Notes: a model not told the origin generated them from the sequence alone. DNA of 64,000 nucleotides from Sphingomonas sp. Leaf10 (GCF_001421245.1 NZ_LMKE01000031.1:48069-112068); one strand, 5' to 3'; positions 17,759-28,085 are shown, counted from the first letter of the stretch. Program-made: numbers and translations.

Positions 17759-18505
17759 TCAGCCCACCCCGTCCAGCACCAGCTTTACCCCCACCACGAT
17801 CATCAACACATAGATCGCGCGATAAAAGCGCTTCGCCGACACCCGCCGCACCAGCCACACCCCCGCCACCGTCGAAACGATCGCCATCGGCAGCAACACC
17901 GCCGACGTCGCCAGGTTCGCCGCCGTGAACTGCCCGAGCGCGAGATAGGCCGGCACCTTGAGCCAGTTGACCGCCGCGAAGAACAGCGCCGTCGTCCCCA
18001 CCAGCACGTCGCGCGGAAGTTGGCGTGGCAACACCCATAGCTGGAACGGCGGCTGCCCGGCATGGGCGATCTGGCTGGTAAAGCCCGACGCCACCCCGAA
18101 CAGCGTGCCGACCCAGCCGGGCGAGCGCCGCGCGATCGGCATTCCATGGCGTTCGGTCCACAGCCGCCACAGCCCGAACGCGATCGAAATGCCCCCGACC
18201 GCCGCCAATACCGCCGAAGGTTGCACCGCGCTCGCAAAGCGATAGCCGAGCAGGATGCCGATGCCCGCACCCGGCAGCATCCACCCGATCACCCGCCAGT
18301 CGATCGTCCGCCGGAACGCCCATACGCCGACCACGTCCTGCACGATCAGGATCGGCAACAGGATCGCCGCCGCGCGCACCGGATCGACCGCCATTGCCAG
18401 CATCGGCAGCGACAGGGCGCCCATGCCTGAAAAGCCGCCCTTGGCGAGGCCCAGCATCACCACCGCCGGCACCGCCAGCGCATAGAAGAACGGGTCGTCG
18501 ATCAC
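17759..18505 (-). CDS. TauE/SafE family sulfite exporter-like permease
   Basis: This 248-residue protein has about eight hydrophobic helices and the family's two half-repeats (AKGGFSGMGALSLPMLA near the N-terminus and GVASGFTSQIAHAGQPP in the middle). Members export sulfite, sulfoacetate or other organic anions; the substrate is unknown here. The start is the GTG at 18505, four bases after the stop of the preceding two-helix gene. It is the last gene of the crtZ run, but its sequence gives no link to carotenoids. Confidence 0.88.
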   Translation of the reverse strand: MIDDPFFYALAVPAVVMLGLAKGGFSGMGALSLPMLAMAVDPVRAAAILLPILIVQDVVGVWAFRRTIDWRVIGWMLPGAGIGILLGYRFASAVQPSAVLAAVGGISIAFGLWRLWTERHGMPIARRSPGWVGTLFGVASGFTSQIAHAGQPPFQLWVLPRQLPRDVLVGTTALFFAAVNWLKVPAYLALGQFTAANLATSAVLLPMAIVSTVAGVWLVRRVSAKRFYRAIYVLMIVVGVKLVLDGVG

Positions 18506-18509
18506 GGGT

Positions 18510-18899
18510 TCAGTCGCGCCGCTCGCCCAGCGCCTGCGCGATCCGGAACAGCGCCAGCACGCCGACCGCCAGCACCGCGACCAGCGCCAGCACGGCATAG
18601 GTCAGCACCTCCAGCCAGCGCGATACCGCGCGCGTTGCATCGGCCTGTCGCGCCGCCGCGATGCTCTGCGGCGTCTCGACGCGCGGCGCGCCGGTGGTGA
18701 ACGGCGCGGGCGGAGGGGTCGATACCGGCTCGCCGGTGCGCGGATCGACGCGCTGCACGGCGCCGGTGTCAACTTCCGCGCCGGAACGCGACGTTCCGCC
18801 ATCGGTCGACATGGTCGCGACCGCCCCGACCATCGCCAGCGTGGCAAAGATCGCCAGCGCCCATGACAGCGCGCGTGCCTGCCAGCCTTCGGGGGTCAT
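18510..18899 (-). CDS. Two-helix membrane protein of unknown function
   Basis: This 129-residue protein has one membrane helix near the N-terminus (about residues 11-29), a Pro/Thr-rich linker (VSTPPPAPFTTGAP) and a second helix near residues 95-118. I do not recognise a family. Its ATG overlaps the crtZ stop as ATGA and it ends four bases before the TauE-type gene, so the three are likely one transcript. The layout suggests a small membrane-spanning protein with a periplasmic loop. Confidence 0.7.
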   Translation of the reverse strand: MTPEGWQARALSWALAIFATLAMVGAVATMSTDGGTSRSGAEVDTGAVQRVDPRTGEPVSTPPPAPFTTGAPRVETPQSIAAARQADATRAVSRWLEVLTYAVLALVAVLAVGVLALFRIAQALGERRD

Positions 18900-19531
18900 G
18901 GATGCTCGACGGGGTCGCGGGTCTTGGCGGTGGCGGCCCGCACCCCCGCATTGCCGCGCCGCTTCAGTTCGGCTTTCAGATCCTCGGGCTTGGGCGCCCA
19001 CAGAAACCCGAAGCTGACCGTGCCCTGCTTCGTCTCCACCGCATGGTGCAGCCGGTGGGCGGAGATGATCCGCTTCATATAGCTGGATTTGGGCAGATAG
19101 CGGTGCTGCAACCGGCGATGGACGATGATGTCGTGGAACCCGAAATAGATCGCGCCGTATGCGGCGATGCCCGCACCGATCCAGATCGTGCCCGGCCACC
19201 ATCCCCATTGCACCCCGCCCAGCAGCAGGACGATCGACGGCACCGCAAAGATCGCGGCGTACAGGTCGTTCCACTCCCAATTGCCATGGCGCGGCGCATG
19301 ATGGCTGGCATGCAGGAACCAGCCCGGCCCATGCATCAGCCAGCGATGCGCGACATAGGCGAACCCTTCCATGAAGATCACGGTGGCGACGAAGATCAGG
19401 ATGCCGATTGCCCAGTGCATGGCGCGCATATAGCGGCTCGGGATCGACTTTGCGACGCCATACCGGCCATCGGCGCCGGTCGCGATCAACGGATTCCGCC
19501 CGCCCTTCACGACCGGTGTCCGGTAAGGCAT
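18896..19531 (-). CDS. crtZ: Beta-carotene hydroxylase
   Basis: This di-iron membrane hydroxylase shows the His clusters of CrtZ: HRWLMH, HASHH, FHDIIVHRR and HRLHHA, with hydrophobic helices between. It adds hydroxyl groups to beta-carotene rings on the route to zeaxanthin-type pigments, consistent with the yellow colour of sphingomonads. At 211 residues from the ATG at 19531 it is about 35 longer at the N-terminus than most CrtZ; an ATG at 19429 would give the typical length, and no ribosome-binding site decides between them. No other carotenoid gene is present in the window. It is divergent from sucC. Confidence 0.9.
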   Translation of the reverse strand: MPYRTPVVKGGRNPLIATGADGRYGVAKSIPSRYMRAMHWAIGILIFVATVIFMEGFAYVAHRWLMHGPGWFLHASHHAPRHGNWEWNDLYAAIFAVPSIVLLLGGVQWGWWPGTIWIGAGIAAYGAIYFGFHDIIVHRRLQHRYLPKSSYMKRIISAHRLHHAVETKQGTVSFGFLWAPKPEDLKAELKRRGNAGVRAATAKTRDPVEHP

Positions 19532-19648
19532 TTGCGACGCAATTGCATTAAGATCGATTTAGGCTGGATTCGGCGGTCGGCATGTGCTCTAGGCGTGGCA
19601 ACTTTGCCAATTTAACAGACACCCACCCGAGAGGCGGAAGGCGAATCC

Positions 19649-20848
19649 ATGAACATTCACGAATATCAGGCCAAGGAACTGCTCGCGAAGTTCGGCGTGC
19701 CGGTGCCCGCCGGCTTCTCGGCAATGACCGTCGACGAAGCGGTCGAAGCATCGTCGAAGCTGCCCGGACCGCTCTATGTCGTGAAGGCGCAGATCCACGC
19801 CGGCGGCCGCGGCAAGGGTAAGTTCAAGGAACTCGGCCCCGATGCCAAGGGCGGCGTCCGCCTCGCCAAGACCGCCGACGAAGTCCGCGCGGCGGCGACC
19901 GACATGCTCGGCAACACGCTGGTCACGATCCAGACCGGTGATGCCGGCAAGCAGGTCAACCGCCTGTACGTGACCGACGGCGTCGACATCGCGAAGGAAT
20001 TCTACCTCGCGCTGCTCGTCAACCGCGCGACCGGCCGCGTCTCGATGGTCGCCTCGACCGAAGGCGGCATGGACATCGAAACCGTGGCGCACGACACGCC
20101 CGAGAAGATCCATTCGATCGACATCGACACCGCGACCGGCTTCATGCCGCATCACGGCCGCGCCGTCGCCGCCGCGCTCGAACTGTCGGGCGACCTCGCC
20201 AAGCAGGCCGCCAGCGTCGCGTCGAAGCTGTATGACGCGTTCCTCGGCACCGATGCCGAGCAGATCGAGATCAACCCGCTCGCCGTCACCGACGATGGCA
20301 AGCTGGTCGTGCTCGATGCCAAGGTCGGCTTCGACGGCAACGCCATGTTCCGTCACAAGGACCTGATGGAACTGCGTGATACCACCGAAGAAGATGCGAT
20401 GGAGCTGGAAGCGTCGAAGTACGACCTCGCCTACATCAAGCTCGACGGCGATATCGGCTGCATGGTCAACGGCGCCGGCCTCGCCATGGCGACGATGGAC
20501 ATCATCAAGCTGAACGGCATGTTCCCGGCCAACTTCCTCGACGTCGGCGGCGGCGCGAACAAGGAAAAGGTCACCGCGGCGTTCAAGATCATTCTCGCCG
20601 ATCCGGCGGTGAAGGGCATCCTCGTCAACATCTTCGGCGGGATCATGAAGTGCGACATCATCGCGGAGGGCATCGTCGCCGCCGCGAAGGAAGTGAACCT
20701 GTCGGTGCCGCTGGTCGTCCGCCTCGAAGGGACGAACGTGCAGGCCGGCAAGGACATTCTCGCCAATTCGGGTCTGGCGATCGTTCCCGCCAACGACTTG
20801 GGCGATGCCGCCAAGAAGATCGTCGCGGAAGTGCAGAAGGCCGCCTGA
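19649..20848 (+). CDS. sucC: Succinyl-CoA ligase (ADP-forming) beta subunit
   Basis: This 399-residue subunit has the ATP-grasp domain ([12 protein letters not shown] start, [12 protein letters not shown]) and the C-terminal CoA-ligase domain ([13 protein letters not shown]). It forms succinate and ATP in the TCA cycle together with SucD. No sucD follows: the gene ends in a strong terminator, so the alpha subunit must be encoded elsewhere, which departs from the sucCD operon of most proteobacteria. A good ribosome-binding site (GAGGCGGAAGG) precedes the ATG. Confidence 0.97.
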   Translation: MNIHEYQAKELLAKFGVPVPAGFSAMTVDEAVEASSKLPGPLYVVKAQIHAGGRGKGKFKELGPDAKGGVRLAKTADEVRAAATDMLGNTLVTIQTGDAGKQVNRLYVTDGVDIAKEFYLALLVNRATGRVSMVASTEGGMDIETVAHDTPEKIHSIDIDTATGFMPHHGRAVAAALELSGDLAKQAASVASKLYDAFLGTDAEQIEINPLAVTDDGKLVVLDAKVGFDGNAMFRHKDLMELRDTTEEDAMELEASKYDLAYIKLDGDIGCMVNGAGLAMATMDIIKLNGMFPANFLDVGGGANKEKVTAAFKIILADPAVKGILVNIFGGIMKCDIIAEGIVAAAKEVNLSVPLVVRLEGTNVQAGKDILANSGLAIVPANDLGDAAKKIVAEVQKAA

Positions 20849-20874
20849 TCGCCCTCTGCCTGCGACCGATAAAG

Positions 20875-20905
20875 GGGTCCGGACGGAAACGTCCGGGCCC
20901 TTTTT
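20875..20905 (+). terminator. Rho-independent terminator after sucC
   Basis: An 11-base stem (20875-20885 with 20890-20900, one G-U pair) closes on a GAAA tetraloop and is followed by five T at 20901-20905. It lies 27 bases after the sucC stop and shows that sucC ends its transcript here. Confidence 0.92.
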
Positions 20906-21052
20906 CGTTGGGGTGGCAGGGCGATTCGCGCTAGGGTCGCCGCCTGCCGCTACGGCGTCCCGGCGTTTCCATACCGGACTTGCGAAACCCACGCAGAACC
21001 GCCACAGAAACCCGCGATGCCACCGCGCAAAACGTTCTGAGAGGGAGTGCCC

Positions 21053-21802
21053 ATGAAGGTGCTGGTGCCAGTCAAGCGTGTGCTTGATTACAATGTGAAG
21101 CCCCGCGTGAAGGCGGACGGGTCGGGCGTCGACCTCGCCAACGTCAAGATGAGCATGAACCCGTTCGACGAGATCGCGGTCGAGGAAGCGATCCGCCTGA
21201 AGGAAAAGGGCGTGGCGACCGAGATCGTCGTCGTGTCGATCGGCGAACAGAAGTCGCAGGACACGCTGCGCACCGCCCTCGCAATGGGTGCCGACCGCGC
21301 GATCCTGATCACCAGCGAGACCAAGGTCGAGCCGCTGGGCGTCGCCAAGCTGCTGAAGGCGGTGATCGACGAGGAAGCGCCGCAGCTGGTGATCCTCGGC
21401 AAACAGGCGATCGACGACGACAACAACCAGACCGGCCAGATGCTGGCCGCGCTGACCGGCTATCCGCAGGGCACCTTCGCCAGCAAGGTCGAGGTGTCGG
21501 GCGAGACGGTCAACGTCACCCGCGAGGTCGATGGCGGGCTGGAGACGGTCGCGCTCAACCTGCCGGCGATCGTCACCACCGACCTGCGCCTCAACGAACC
21601 GCGCTACGCCTCGCTGCCCAACATAATGAAGGCGAAGGCGAAGCCGCTCGCGGCCAAGACCGCCGCCGATCTGGGCGTCGACGTCACCCCGCGCCTGACG
21701 ACGGTCAAGGTCGAGGAACCGGCCAAGCGCCAGGCAGGCGTGACGGTCGCCGATGTCGAAGAATTGGTCGGCAAGTTGAAGACGCTGGGAGTGGTCGCAT
21801 GA
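21053..21802 (+). CDS. etfB: Electron transfer flavoprotein beta subunit
   Basis: This 249-residue protein is the beta subunit of the soluble heterodimeric flavoprotein that carries electrons from acyl-CoA and other dehydrogenases to ETF-ubiquinone oxidoreductase. Signatures are [19 protein letters not shown] and the long AMP-binding segment ([19 protein letters not shown]). The start at ATG 21053 follows a GAGAGGGAG ribosome-binding site; the in-frame GTG six bases earlier is too close to it. The stop overlaps etfA as ATGA. Confidence 0.96.
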   Translation: MKVLVPVKRVLDYNVKPRVKADGSGVDLANVKMSMNPFDEIAVEEAIRLKEKGVATEIVVVSIGEQKSQDTLRTALAMGADRAILITSETKVEPLGVAKLLKAVIDEEAPQLVILGKQAIDDDNNQTGQMLAALTGYPQGTFASKVEVSGETVNVTREVDGGLETVALNLPAIVTTDLRLNEPRYASLPNIMKAKAKPLAAKTAADLGVDVTPRLTTVKVEEPAKRQAGVTVADVEELVGKLKTLGVVA

Positions 21803-22728
21803 AGACGCTGGTTTGGGTCGAACATGACGGACAGGCGGTCAAGGACGCCACCTATGCCGCCGTCACCGCCGCCGCCAAGCTGGGCGAGGTCGAGGCACTG
21901 GTCGCAGGACAGGGCGTCGATGGCGTCGCCCAAGCAGCGGCAAAGATTGCCGGCGTGACCAAGGTGCTGGTCGCCAACGATGCCGCCTTTGCCCACAACC
22001 TCGCCGAAAACGTCGCGCCGCTGGTGGTCGAACTGATGGGCAGCCACGACGCCTTCGTCGCGGCTGCGACCACGACGGGCAAGAACATCGCACCGCGCGT
22101 CGCAGCGTTGCTCGACGTCATGCAGATCAGCGAGATCCTGTCGGTCGAGGGGCCGGACAGCTTCACCCGCCCGATCTATGCCGGCAACGCGATCGCGACG
22201 GTCAAGACCAGTGATGCCAAGCTTGTGCTGACGGTCCGCGGCACGGCGTTCGACAAGGCCGAAGCGACCGGCGGATCGGCCGCGGTCGAAGCCGTCACCT
22301 CGACCGGGGACAAGGGCGTATCGAAATTCGTCGGCGCCGAAATCGCCGCATCGGAACGCCCCGAGCTGACCAGCGCCAAGATCATCGTCTCCGGCGGTCG
22401 CGCGCTCGGATCGGAAGAGCAGTTCCATGCGCTGATCGATCCGCTCGCCGACAAGCTGAACGCCGCGGTCGGCGCATCGCGTGCGGCGGTCGATGCCGGC
22501 TATGCCCCCAACGACTATCAGGTCGGGCAGACCGGCAAGATCGTCGCCCCGGAAGTCTATATCGCGGTCGGCATTTCGGGCGCGATCCAGCATCTGGCGG
22601 GCATGAAGGATTCGAAGGTCATCGTCGCGATCAACAAGGACGAGGACGCGCCGATCTTCCAGGTCGCCGATGTCGGGCTGGTCGGGGATTTGTTCACCGT
22701 GGTGCCGGAGTTGACGCAAAAGCTGTGA
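21799..22728 (+). CDS. etfA: Electron transfer flavoprotein alpha subunit
   Basis: This 309-residue protein carries the FAD-binding C-terminal domain of [16 protein letters not shown] (about residue 197), [13 protein letters not shown], and [16 protein letters not shown], with [15 protein letters not shown] near the end. It pairs with EtfB, with which it is translationally coupled. No acyl-CoA dehydrogenase or ETF-ubiquinone oxidoreductase gene is adjacent. Confidence 0.97.
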   Translation: MKTLVWVEHDGQAVKDATYAAVTAAAKLGEVEALVAGQGVDGVAQAAAKIAGVTKVLVANDAAFAHNLAENVAPLVVELMGSHDAFVAAATTTGKNIAPRVAALLDVMQISEILSVEGPDSFTRPIYAGNAIATVKTSDAKLVLTVRGTAFDKAEATGGSAAVEAVTSTGDKGVSKFVGAEIAASERPELTSAKIIVSGGRALGSEEQFHALIDPLADKLNAAVGASRAAVDAGYAPNDYQVGQTGKIVAPEVYIAVGISGAIQHLAGMKDSKVIVAINKDEDAPIFQVADVGLVGDLFTVVPELTQKL

Positions 22729-22933
22729 GGCGCGCAGCATAGCTGCACGCCGGTGCGCAAGGGGAAAAGCCCAAGAGCACACAGCGACTGCCGGCCGGCG
22801 TCGCCATAGCGACGACCGACGACGCGGGATTTACTCCCGCGTCGCCCCCCGCAGCGAACGCCGAACATTACTGAAACATACAGATCAATCTTGGACCGCT
22901 CGACGTTCCGTTGAAATGTCACCCAAACTGCCG
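22729..22933. other. Non-coding gap with small hairpins after etfA
   Basis: This stretch and the repeat after it form a 363-base gap without a gene. Inside it a perfect ten-base hairpin lies at 22820-22844 (CGACGCGGGA / TCCCGCGTCG, loop TTTAC) and a smaller GTCGCCATAGCGAC palindrome just before. No T-run follows on either strand, so these are not standard terminators. No open frame here shows coding character. Confidence 0.5.
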
Positions 22934-23037
22934 CCCCTCCCTGACAAGGGAGGGGTTGGGGTGGGTCGGCCCGTGATGGCGTGTTCCGCCAGCCCCAAAC
23001 CTACCCACCCCCAGCCCCTCCCTTGTCAGGGAGGGGA
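22934..23037. repeat. Paired CCCCTCCC repeat with GGGTGGGTCGG interior
   Basis: Two CCCCTCCC...GGGAGGGG hairpins (22934-22955 and 23014-23037) flank an interior whose GGGGTTGGGGTGGGT and ACCCACCCCCAGCCCC edges also pair, so the whole 104 bases folds on itself. The same structure is at 44107-44210 and, with an insertion, at 61985-62156. Confidence 0.8.
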
Positions 23038-23091
23038 GCAGTTTCGATAGCTGATCGGCATCGGCCGTTCTTTGCTTTCATCAGCCGCCCC

Positions 23092-23625
23092 CTACGGCGT
23101 CACCGTCACCGGCAACGGCACACCCGGATCGAGCGGGATCGCGACCCGCTTGGCCCGCTCCTTCTTGGAAGCCCCACCCTTCACCCCGCGCACCACGTCA
23201 CTGAGCAGCTTGCCGACATTGGTCGCCTCGCCCGGCTCCTCGCAACAGCTGTTCGGATCGATCAGCTTACCGACCGCGCGGACAAGGAACGTGCCCCCAC
23301 CGAGAATATCGACTCCAGTCGTGCATCCTTGCGACAGCGTCGCACACGGGGGAGCCGCCGCCGCCATCGCCCCGCGCCCATCGGCATAAGGGTTCGACGC
23401 CAGCGGCCGGTCGGGCGGCGTCCGCTCCGATGGCAGCGGGATACGCGGCGTCCGTGCCGCCTCGCCGCACACCAGAATTTCGTCGTCCCGCGAATTGCGC
23501 CGCTGCAATGCGCAGGGATCGACCAAGATAGAGATCCGCTCGGGCGGCGACGGGATCGGGCGGGCCGGCGTCGCAGCCTGACCGGCCAGCAGCAGCAACA
23601 GGGCAACCATCGGCGCATCTCCCAT
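23092..23625 (-). CDS. Exported protein of unknown function
   Basis: From the ATG at 23625 the protein has 177 residues with a hydrophobic N-terminus (MVALLLLLAGQAATPARP) that looks like a cleavable signal peptide, so it should be periplasmic. It has several Cys (ILVDPCALQRR, ILVCGEAA, CATLSQGCTTG, DPNSCCEEPG) that could form disulfides. I do not recognise a family. An in-frame ATG at 23610 is an equally good start. It is divergent from the dipeptidase gene, with 79 bases between. Confidence 0.65.
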   Translation of the reverse strand: MGDAPMVALLLLLAGQAATPARPIPSPPERISILVDPCALQRRNSRDDEILVCGEAARTPRIPLPSERTPPDRPLASNPYADGRGAMAAAAPPCATLSQGCTTGVDILGGGTFLVRAVGKLIDPNSCCEEPGEATNVGKLLSDVVRGVKGGASKKERAKRVAIPLDPGVPLPVTVTP

Positions 23626-23704
23626 CGGCCATGCAGCGAACGCATGGGGGTATCCCGCTGTAGCACTTGTCGGCGTCCCGCGCGACGCGTTAGCTTGGGC
23701 GCCG

Positions 23705-24934
23705 ATGCTGCTTCCCCTGCTCCTGCTCGCCGCGCAGGCCCCCGCCCCGACCGCCGCCGACATCGCACGCGCCGAACGGGTGCTGACGCGCACCCCGATC
23801 ATCGACGGGCATAACGACCTGCCATGGGAAATCCGCGACGGTCATCATGCTGCAGTCGAGACGGTCGACCTGACCGCCGACACCAGCCGTATCGAACCCC
23901 CGCTCCAGACCGACCTGCCACGCATGGCGAAGGGGCATGTCGGCGGACAATTCTGGTCGGTATGGATTCCGGCGACGACGACGGGTCCGCAGGCGGTGGA
24001 AACGACGATCGAACAGATCGACATCGTCCGCCGCATGATCGCCGCCAATCCGGCGCGCATGGCGCTGGCCCGCGACGCCGCCGACATGGCCCGGATCGCA
24101 AAGGGCGGCCGCATCGCCTCGCTGATCGGCGTCGAGGGCGGACATCAGATCGACGGCCGCCTCTCGGTTCTACGACAATTTTACAACCTCGGCGTCCGCT
24201 ACATGACCTTCACCCATGGCAAGAGCGTGGGCTGGGCGGACAGTTCGACCGACGCGCCGCAGGCGAACGGCCTGACCGAGTTCGGGCGCAAGGCCGTGGC
24301 AGAGATGAACCGGCTGGGGATGCTGGTCGACGTCGCGCATGTGTCCGATGCGACGATGGCGACGGCGCTGGCGGTGACCAAGGCCCCCGTGATCGCATCG
24401 CATTCCAACGCCCGCGCTATCGCCGACCGGCCGCGTAACATCCCCGATCCGCTGCTGGCGGCGATCGGGCGCAATGGCGGGGTAGTGATGGTCAACGCCT
24501 ATCCCGCCTTCCTGTCGAGCGCATGGAATGAATGGGACATTCGGCGCGGTGCCTTCGCCAAGGCGCAGGGGTTGCCGGGCAACCGCTATGGCAGGGAGAC
24601 GCCGGCGGCGGTCAAGGCGTGGGAGGCCACCAACCCCGCCCCCCGTGTGACCGCCGCGACGATGGCCGACCATGTCGACCATATCGCGAAGGTCGCCGGG
24701 CGCGCCCATGTCGGCATCGGCGGCGATTATGACGGCATTTCTGGCACCGGACCGGAGGGCATGGGTGGCGTCGACGGCTATCCGCTGCTGTTCGCCGAAC
24801 TCGCGCGGCGCGGCTGGTCGGACAGCGACCTGAGCGCGCTGGCACAGGGCAATGTCCTGCGCGTGCTGGCACAGGCGGAAGCGGTGGCGAAGTCACTGGC
24901 GAACCGGCCGCCGGTCGACGCCACCGCGCCATGA
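23705..24934 (+). CDS. Membrane dipeptidase (peptidase family M19)
   Basis: This 409-residue protein begins with a signal peptide (MLLPLLLLAAQAPAP) and then the M19 metallopeptidase fold. Zinc ligands are recognisable as DGHNDLPW (His-x-Asp, about residue 38), the bridging Glu in GVEGGHQ, HSN (about residue 235), and GIGGDYDGI near residue 340. Family members hydrolyse dipeptides, including D-amino-acid and beta-lactam-like bonds, in the periplasm. The gene stands alone; the convergent dapD gene ends 16 bases after it. Confidence 0.93.
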   Translation: MLLPLLLLAAQAPAPTAADIARAERVLTRTPIIDGHNDLPWEIRDGHHAAVETVDLTADTSRIEPPLQTDLPRMAKGHVGGQFWSVWIPATTTGPQAVETTIEQIDIVRRMIAANPARMALARDAADMARIAKGGRIASLIGVEGGHQIDGRLSVLRQFYNLGVRYMTFTHGKSVGWADSSTDAPQANGLTEFGRKAVAEMNRLGMLVDVAHVSDATMATALAVTKAPVIASHSNARAIADRPRNIPDPLLAAIGRNGGVVMVNAYPAFLSSAWNEWDIRRGAFAKAQGLPGNRYGRETPAAVKAWEATNPAPRVTAATMADHVDHIAKVAGRAHVGIGGDYDGISGTGPEGMGGVDGYPLLFAELARRGWSDSDLSALAQGNVLRVLAQAEAVAKSLANRPPVDATAP

Positions 24935-24950
24935 CCGGCGGCGCTAGACA

Positions 24951-25769
24951 TCAGTCGCGCAGCAGGTCGTTGATGCTTGTCTTCGACCGGGTCTGCGCAT
25001 CGACTCGCTTGACGATCACCGCGCAATACAGCGCGGGCTTGCCGTCGCCGCCGCCGATCGAGCCGGGCACGACCACGGCATAGGGAGGTACTTCACCACG
25101 GAAGACTTCGCCGGTCGCGCGGTCGATGATCTTGGTCGAGGCACCCAGATACACGCCCATCGACAGCACCGCGCCCTCACCCACGCGGACACCCTCGGCG
25201 ACCTCGGCCCGTGCGCCGATGAACGCGCCGTCGCCGATGATGACCGGATCGGCCTGTAGCGGCTCCAACACGCCGCCGATGCCCGCCCCACCCGACAGGT
25301 GCACGTTCCGGCCGATCTGCGCGCAGCTGCCGACGGTCGCCCAGGTATCGACCATCGTGCCTTCGCCAACATAGGCGCCGATGTTGACGAAGCTCGGCAT
25401 CAGGATCGCGCCCTTGCCTACGAACGCGCCGCGCCGCACGATGCTGCCCGGTACCGCACGGAAACCGGCCTCGCGGAAGCGATGCTCGCCCCATCCGGTG
25501 AACTTGCTCGGCACCTTGTCGAACCAGTTGGTGCCGCCGGGGCCATCCATGATCTGATTGTCGTTCAGGCGGAACGACAACAGCACCGCCTTCTTCAGCC
25601 ACTGGTTGACCTGCCAGCCGTCACCGACCGGCTCGGCCACCCGCGCCTCGCCCGAATCGAGCAGCGCCAGCGCGGCGTCGACGGCACCCCGGACTTCGCC
25701 CTGGGTCTGGACGGTCAGTTCGGCACGGTTTTCCCAGGCGGCGTCGATCTGGGCGGCAAGGTCGGTCAT
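24951..25769 (-). CDS. dapD: Tetrahydrodipicolinate N-succinyltransferase
   Basis: This 272-residue enzyme transfers succinyl from succinyl-CoA to tetrahydrodipicolinate in the lysine/diaminopimelate pathway. The C-terminal two thirds is a left-handed beta helix with hexapeptide repeats ([40 protein letters not shown]), and the conserved [16 protein letters not shown] segment reads [14 protein letters not shown]. The start at ATG 25769 overlaps the upstream phosphatase stop as ATGA. Neighbours do not include other dap genes. Confidence 0.96.
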   Translation of the reverse strand: MTDLAAQIDAAWENRAELTVQTQGEVRGAVDAALALLDSGEARVAEPVGDGWQVNQWLKKAVLLSFRLNDNQIMDGPGGTNWFDKVPSKFTGWGEHRFREAGFRAVPGSIVRRGAFVGKGAILMPSFVNIGAYVGEGTMVDTWATVGSCAQIGRNVHLSGGAGIGGVLEPLQADPVIIGDGAFIGARAEVAEGVRVGEGAVLSMGVYLGASTKIIDRATGEVFRGEVPPYAVVVPGSIGGGDGKPALYCAVIVKRVDAQTRSKTSINDLLRD

Positions 25770-26428
25770 GATTCCTCCACGAAGCGTAGCCACGCGACGA
25801 TGTCGTGCGTGATGTAATCGATATGGTCGCGGGCCACACCCGGCCCCTGTTCGGACCCGTTGTCGACCCACAATGTCGTCATCCCCGCCGCCTTGGCCGG
25901 GACCAGATTGCGCGCCATGTCCTCGGCGAACAGCGCGGTCGCGGGATCGATGTCCCATGCCGCGCACAGCCCCGCATAGGCGCTGGCGTGCGGTTTGGGG
26001 CGATAGGCGGTGGCGTGGATATCGTGGATGCCGGCGAAACTGTCCGACAGGCCGAGCCGCTCCAGCACGCGCCCGGCATAGGTCGCATCGCCATTGGTGA
26101 AGACCAGCTTGCGCCCCGGCAGCGCGGCGAGCAGCCGTGGCAGATCGGGATCGGGCACCAGCGGCGACAGGTCGATATCATGAACGAAATCGAGGAAATG
26201 GTGCGGATCGACCGCCTGTTCGGCCATCAGGCCCGACAGCGACGTGCCGTGATTGTGGAAATGCATCTTCTGCACGCGGTGCGCCTCCGCCGCGTCGCAG
26301 CCGAGCAGGTCGCAGATATATTGCCCCATGCGCGCCTCGATTTCCGCGAACAGGTTCGACGACGCCGGATAGAGCGTGTTGTCGAGATCGAAGATCCAGT
26401 CGCGGACATGGTATAGCGCGGGCAGCAT
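25766..26428 (-). CDS. HAD-family pyrimidine 5'-nucleotidase-like phosphatase
   Basis: This 220-residue protein starts with the HAD nucleophile motif DLDNTLYP (about residue 14) and continues with motif II VFTNGD (near 110), the Lys of RPKPHASAY and motif [11 protein letters not shown]. The DxDNTLY start and the small helical cap ([18 protein letters not shown]) place it with the SDT1/PYN group of pyrimidine 5'-nucleotidases. It is coupled to dapD by a four-base overlap. That pairing is common in alphaproteobacteria but has no known pathway logic. Confidence 0.88.
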   Translation of the reverse strand: MLPALYHVRDWIFDLDNTLYPASSNLFAEIEARMGQYICDLLGCDAAEAHRVQKMHFHNHGTSLSGLMAEQAVDPHHFLDFVHDIDLSPLVPDPDLPRLLAALPGRKLVFTNGDATYAGRVLERLGLSDSFAGIHDIHATAYRPKPHASAYAGLCAAWDIDPATALFAEDMARNLVPAKAAGMTTLWVDNGSEQGPGVARDHIDYITHDIVAWLRFVEES

Positions 26429-26470
26429 CGGGTCGGGGCTGTAGGCGGACGCGGCGCAAGCGGCAAGCCG

Positions 26471-26608
26471 ATCCTCCCCATATCATGGGGAGGGGGACCG
26501 CCACGAAGCGGTGGTGGAGGGGGTTGGCCGCGCAACGCAACCGTGGTGGATACCGACACCCCCCTCCACCAGCTTCGCTGGTCCCCCTCCCCGCGGAGCG
26601 GTGAGGAT
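26471..26608. repeat. Head-to-head pair of two-hairpin repeats
   Basis: Two copies of the CCTCCCC-type repeat face each other: the left has CCTCCCC...GGGGAGG then ACCGCCACGAAGCGGTGG, and the right has CCACCAGCTTCGCTGG then CCCCTCCCCGCGGAGCGGTGAGG. Their GGTGGAGGGGG edges also pair across the centre. The right copy touches the mnmA stop codon. Confidence 0.8.
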
Positions 26609-27703
26609 TCAGGCGGCTTCCGTCCCCTCGATCCAGCCGCCGCCCAGCACGCGGTCGTTGGCGTAGAGTACCGCCGCCTGGCCCGGTGCGACGCCATATT
26701 CGGGGGCATCGAATACCAGCCGGTCCCCGTCCAGCCGCGCCGGCACCGGTTTCGCCATCGATCGCACCTTGGCGGTGAGCGGACCGGCATGATCGCCGCC
26801 GATCCAGTTGATGTCCGACAGTCGCGCCGCACCCACCGCCAGCGCGCTACGTGGGCCGACGACCAGCCGCTTCGTCTCCGGCTCCAGCCGCACGACATAG
26901 AGCGGTTCGGCGAGGCCACCGATTTCCAGCCCACGCCGCTGCCCGACGGTATAGCCGACCAGACCGCCATGACGCCCCAGTACCTGCCCGCCCAGATCGA
27001 CGATCTCGCCGCCGTCATTGGCCTCGGGGCGCAGCTTGCGGACCAGCCCGGCATAATCGCCATCGGGTACGAAGCAGATGTCCTGGCTGTCGGGCTTGCC
27101 GGCGACGCCCAAGCCGAGTTCGGCGGCAATCTCACGCACTCGCGCCTTGGGCATTCCGCCCAGCGGAAAGCGCAGGAAATCGAGCTGATCCTGCGTCGTC
27201 GCGAACAGGAAATAGCTCTGGTCGCGCGCCGGATCGACCGCGCGGTGCAATTCGGCACCCTGCGCGCCCATAACCCGCCGGATATAATGACCGGTCGCGA
27301 GGCAATCGGCGCCCAGATCGTGGGCCAGCGCGAACAGGTCGGTGAATTTCGGCCCCATGTTGCACTTCACGCACGGGATCGGGGTGCGCCCCGCCAGATA
27401 GGCATCGGCGAAGTCGTCGATCACCGTCTCGCGGAAACTGGTTTCGTGATCGAAGACATAGTGCGCGATGCCCAGCCGGTCGCACACCGCGCGCGCATCG
27501 CGAATGTCGCGGCCGGCGCAGCAGGAACCGGCCCGCCCGACCGCCGCGCCATGGTCATAGAGTTGCAGCGTGACGCCGATCGTTTCCGCTCCGGTCGCAT
27601 GGGCGAGGGCGGCGACGACCGAGCTGTCGACCCCGCCCGACATGGCGACGACGATCTTTCGAGCGGAAATCGGTGATTCGAGTTGGAAATCAGCGGCATT
27701 CAT
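26609..27703 (-). CDS. mnmA: tRNA-specific 2-thiouridylase MnmA
   Basis: This 364-residue cytosolic enzyme adds sulfur to U34 of tRNA-Lys, -Glu and -Gln. It has the PP-loop ATP site MSGGVDSS near residue 20, the catalytic Cys of the TPIPCVKCN loop (about 116), and the partner Cys in [11 protein letters not shown] (about 210). The C-terminal barrel is intact. The ATG at 27703 is chosen over one 36 bases upstream because the family starts shortly before the PP-loop. It is divergent from the 89-residue gene that follows. Confidence 0.95.
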   Translation of the reverse strand: MNAADFQLESPISARKIVVAMSGGVDSSVVAALAHATGAETIGVTLQLYDHGAAVGRAGSCCAGRDIRDARAVCDRLGIAHYVFDHETSFRETVIDDFADAYLAGRTPIPCVKCNMGPKFTDLFALAHDLGADCLATGHYIRRVMGAQGAELHRAVDPARDQSYFLFATTQDQLDFLRFPLGGMPKARVREIAAELGLGVAGKPDSQDICFVPDGDYAGLVRKLRPEANDGGEIVDLGGQVLGRHGGLVGYTVGQRRGLEIGGLAEPLYVVRLEPETKRLVVGPRSALAVGAARLSDINWIGGDHAGPLTAKVRSMAKPVPARLDGDRLVFDAPEYGVAPGQAAVLYANDRVLGGGWIEGTEAA

Positions 27704-27815
27704 GGCGCCGCCGATAATCCTTTCGCGGCCGGCTTGCAAAAATACCGCGCCATTTACCGGACCTTCAGGTGTGTGGGGTAACTATGTGGTTGGAAACCCC
27801 TGAGGGAACGTTGCA

Positions 27816-28085
27816 TTGGACCTGAGTTTCGCCCGTTTTGACCGTGGGACAGCGGTCACGCCGTTGCCGACCGAGCTGGCCGTGTTGCTGGCTGCGGCGA
27901 CGGGGCGGCAGGCGGCGACGCCGACGGCCCGGTTGCAGACGCGTCTGGCATGGAAACGCGCGCCGGTATCGCTGCTGACCCCGACCGACGGCGCGTTCAA
28001 CGGCTGGACGGCGGCGTTGCTCTACCCGTGTATCATGATGGAACACCACTCCATGCCGAAACCCGCATGGGTGCCGCTCGAATGA
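27816..28085 (+). CDS. Small protein of unknown function, TTG start
   Basis: This 89-residue reading frame has high G+C in the third codon position like its neighbours and a strong ribosome-binding site, GAGGGA at 27802-27807, eight bases before a TTG. It begins DLSFARFDRGTAV and has Ala/Thr-rich and Trp-containing segments (NGWTAALLYP). I recognise no family or membrane helix. It precedes sciP on the same strand, with 100 bases between. The alternative is that it is not coding; the ribosome-binding site and codon use lead me to keep it. Confidence 0.45.
   Translation: MDLSFARFDRGTAVTPLPTELAVLLAAATGRQAATPTARLQTRLAWKRAPVSLLTPTDGAFNGWTAALLYPCIMMEHHSMPKPAWVPLE

Noticed and set aside
22934..23037. 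Repeats considered as a CRISPR array
   Set aside because: The repeats are palindromic, few, and not separated by regular unique spacers, and no cas gene is present.
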